64,000 bases of DNA from Rhodanobacteraceae bacterium (GTDB lineage: Bacteria; Pseudomonadota; Gammaproteobacteria; Xanthomonadales; SZUA-5): NCBI GenBank assembly GCA_016713135.1, contig JADJPR010000020.1, positions 434,001-498,000 of the forward strand, written 5' to 3'. The notes under the pieces are model-generated. The model saw only the letters and a program-made list of their open reading frames with translations. It did not search any database and was not told the DNA's origin. The stretch's first letter is position 1. Each line of letters begins with the position of its first letter. Shown here piece by piece: positions 61,915 through 64,000 of the stretch. The position numbers and the translations under genes are program-made.

Positions 61915-62721
61915 TCAATGATTTAGCAGCAGATGAGTGCCGCGACAGGCTGAGCGGAAGCCAGCCCGGCGCGCGACGGGCCCTTTATTGGGGGCGGGTT
62001 CAAGGGGATTCAAGAGGCCGGTTGTGGGTTGTGGGTTCCGGGTTGTGGGCAGCAGTCCGCGGCACCGGCCCGACAGCGCCTTTGCTGTCGCCGCCCACAA
62101 CTCACAACCCACAACCCATAACCCGGGTTCACTTGGCGCAACGATCTCCAACCCGCCCACGTACTCGATGTCCTGCACCGTGCGCGAGTTGCGGCCCATG
62201 GAGACGGCGTCGACTTCCTGGCGGACCGGGCGGCCGCTGGCGGTATCGACGTAGAGCTTGGTGCTGGTCTGCGCCTCGACGCCCATCATCTTCATGGTCT
62301 GTTCGATCTGGTAGGTCTTCGCCGGCTTGCCGCCGACGTCCTCGGTGCCGAGCGCCTCGACCTTGGTCACGCCGGCCTTGGCCTGCTCGACGAACTCGGG
62401 GCTCATGTACTGCTTGCTGACCGCGGCGGTGCCCGGCGGGGCTTCCATCCAGTCCTGGCCCGGGAGCTTGATCCAGGCGCCTTCCGGGGTGATGACCATG
62501 TCCCCGCCGGGGCCGCCGGTGATGCGCATGCGCTCCGGGATGACGATCTCGACCTGCTGCTTGAAGGTCTGGTTGTTGGCGCTGGTCTCGATGCTGGCGC
62601 GATAGGTCTTGGCGGCGATCATCGCGTCCCACGCGGCAAAGACCTCTTCCTTCGCGCCGGCGTGGGCGAGGCCGGCGGAGCCGAGGAGGACGATGGCGGC
62701 GGCAGTCTGGAATGGGCGCAT
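61915..62721 (-). CDS. Periplasmic LolA-like protein with repeat-encoded tail
   Basis: 268 residues as read. Signal peptide (MRPFQTAAAIVLLGSAGLAHA|GAK), then about 175 residues with the beta-sheet fold of LolA/LolB-like proteins (KTYRASIETSANNQTFKQQVEIVIPERMRI...VTKVEALGTEDVGGKPAKTYQIEQ...YVDTASGRPVRQEVDAV). The domain ends at IEYVGGLEIVAPSEP. The rest (GLWVVGCELWAATAKALSGR and on) is translated from a TTGTGGG-family palindrome and then through the groES promoter region to 61915. The repeat seems to have replaced the stop codon. Confidence 0.8.
   Translation of the reverse strand: MRPFQTAAAIVLLGSAGLAHAGAKEEVFAAWDAMIAAKTYRASIETSANNQTFKQQVEIVIPERMRITGGPGGDMVITPEGAWIKLPGQDWMEAPPGTAAVSKQYMSPEFVEQAKAGVTKVEALGTEDVGGKPAKTYQIEQTMKMMGVEAQTSTKLYVDTASGRPVRQEVDAVSMGRNSRTVQDIEYVGGLEIVAPSEPGLWVVGCELWAATAKALSGRCRGLLPTTRNPQPTTGLLNPLEPAPNKGPVARRAGFRSACRGTHLLLNH
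61986..62014 (-). promoter_or_regulatory. Sigma-32 (RpoH) heat-shock promoter of groESL
   Basis: On the minus strand CTTGAAT (62008-62014) and CCCCAATA (61986-61993) are separated by 14 bp, matching CTTGAAA-N13/15-CCCCATNT. Transcription would start about 95 bases before groES. The site lies within the apparent C-terminal extension of the upstream gene. Confidence 0.75.
62019..62130. repeat. TTGTGGG-family palindrome at the 3' end of the LolA-like gene
   Basis: Left arm 62019-62052 (GGTTGTGGGTTGTGGGTTCC...) faces right arm 62095-62130 (CCACAACTCACAACCCACAA...). Core about 40 bp. It lies in frame in the upstream gene and directly beside the groES heat-shock promoter. Confidence 0.8.
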
Positions 62722-62882
62722 GGCGGTTTCCTCGTCAGTGGTTGCAGGCGCTACAACGGCGCCGCGAGAGCGCGGATGATACGGAGCCAACCCGTGCGGC
62801 GCGCTGACCGAACGACCGATGTCGCCCGGCGCGCCCACGCCGCATGCTTGCGGCCATTTTCGACCCTGCGGAGCCCTGCCCC

Positions 62883-64000
<1,118 letters not shown>

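Overview
The window is high-GC gammaproteobacterial chromosome, most likely from the order Lysobacterales (Xanthomonadales), near the Dokdonella/Rhodanobacter/Lysobacter group. The grounds are the cluster of ECF sigma factor, DUF3619-like and DUF3106 genes, a tryptophanyl-tRNA synthetase with a long C-terminal extension, a PutP-histidine kinase hybrid next to its LuxR regulator, and secreted proteins ending in FANGFE. Placement below order is inference. No prophage, CRISPR array, integrase or complete insertion sequence is visible; most genes are housekeeping or signalling genes.

Layout. 0-2.4 kb: end of a MacB/FtsX-type permease and an isolated GspG pseudopilin, with three palindromic repeats to 3 kb. 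3-10 kb, minus strand: PutP-type hybrid kinase, LuxR response regulator and a TonB-dependent receptor. 10-15.2 kb: ECF sigma factor, membrane anti-sigma-like protein, HEAT/TPR protein and a transmembrane Ser/Thr kinase. 15.2-16 kb: a non-coding stretch with two copies of a three-DnaA-box module. 16-17.9 kb: a second ECF cluster. 18.1-25.8 kb: mreB-mreC-mreD-mrdA-rodA, then parA-parB. 26-34.3 kb: small genes, an AmpG-like permease, a MerR regulator with two small membrane-protein genes, Nei glycosylase, AbgT transporter and trpS. 34.6-36.2 kb: tRNA-Lys, a frameshifted RsbW-like ATPase and an ExoIII homologue. 36.5-38.7 kb: a third ECF cluster with a PDZ protein. 38.8-43.4 kb: two DUF4124 proteins, pssA, an RsbU-RsbW fusion with a STAS antagonist, and an MlaE permease. 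43.6-49.6 kb: a three-domain aldo/keto reductase-kinase-phosphatase fusion, two glycosylation-type membrane proteins and an M20 amidohydrolase. 49.7-55.2 kb: MaoC dehydratase, globin, then deoA-deoB-deoD-cdd. 55.3-59.7 kb: two secreted beta-rich proteins around an alpha/beta hydrolase. 59.9-62.7 kb: groES-groEL and a periplasmic LolA-like protein. From 62.9 kb: an acetoacetyl-CoA synthetase running off the end.

How the genes work together. MreBCD, PBP2 and RodA form the cell-elongation machine, and ParA/ParB segregate the chromosome. Three ECF systems each pair a sigma factor with a small single-TM protein, and a separate partner-switching module (phosphatase/kinase fusion plus STAS protein) is present. 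DeoA, DeoB, DeoD and Cdd form a nucleoside-salvage pathway feeding ribose phosphates to central metabolism.

The most striking feature is non-coding. About fifteen loci carry a long palindrome whose arms are short tandem repeats on one side (TTGTGGG, TTGTTGG, GGGGCTG, CGCAAAGGA and others) and their complement on the other, around an unrelated 30-150 bp core. Two arm families share the same core in opposite orientation. Several palindromes sit on gene ends and seem to have replaced stop codons: PBP2 and the LolA-like protein carry repeat-encoded tails, and AmpG, AbgT and a small membrane protein read far into convergent neighbours. This looks like an active, little-described repeat system. Two single-base frameshifts and a 31-base G run mean that assembly error must also be considered.
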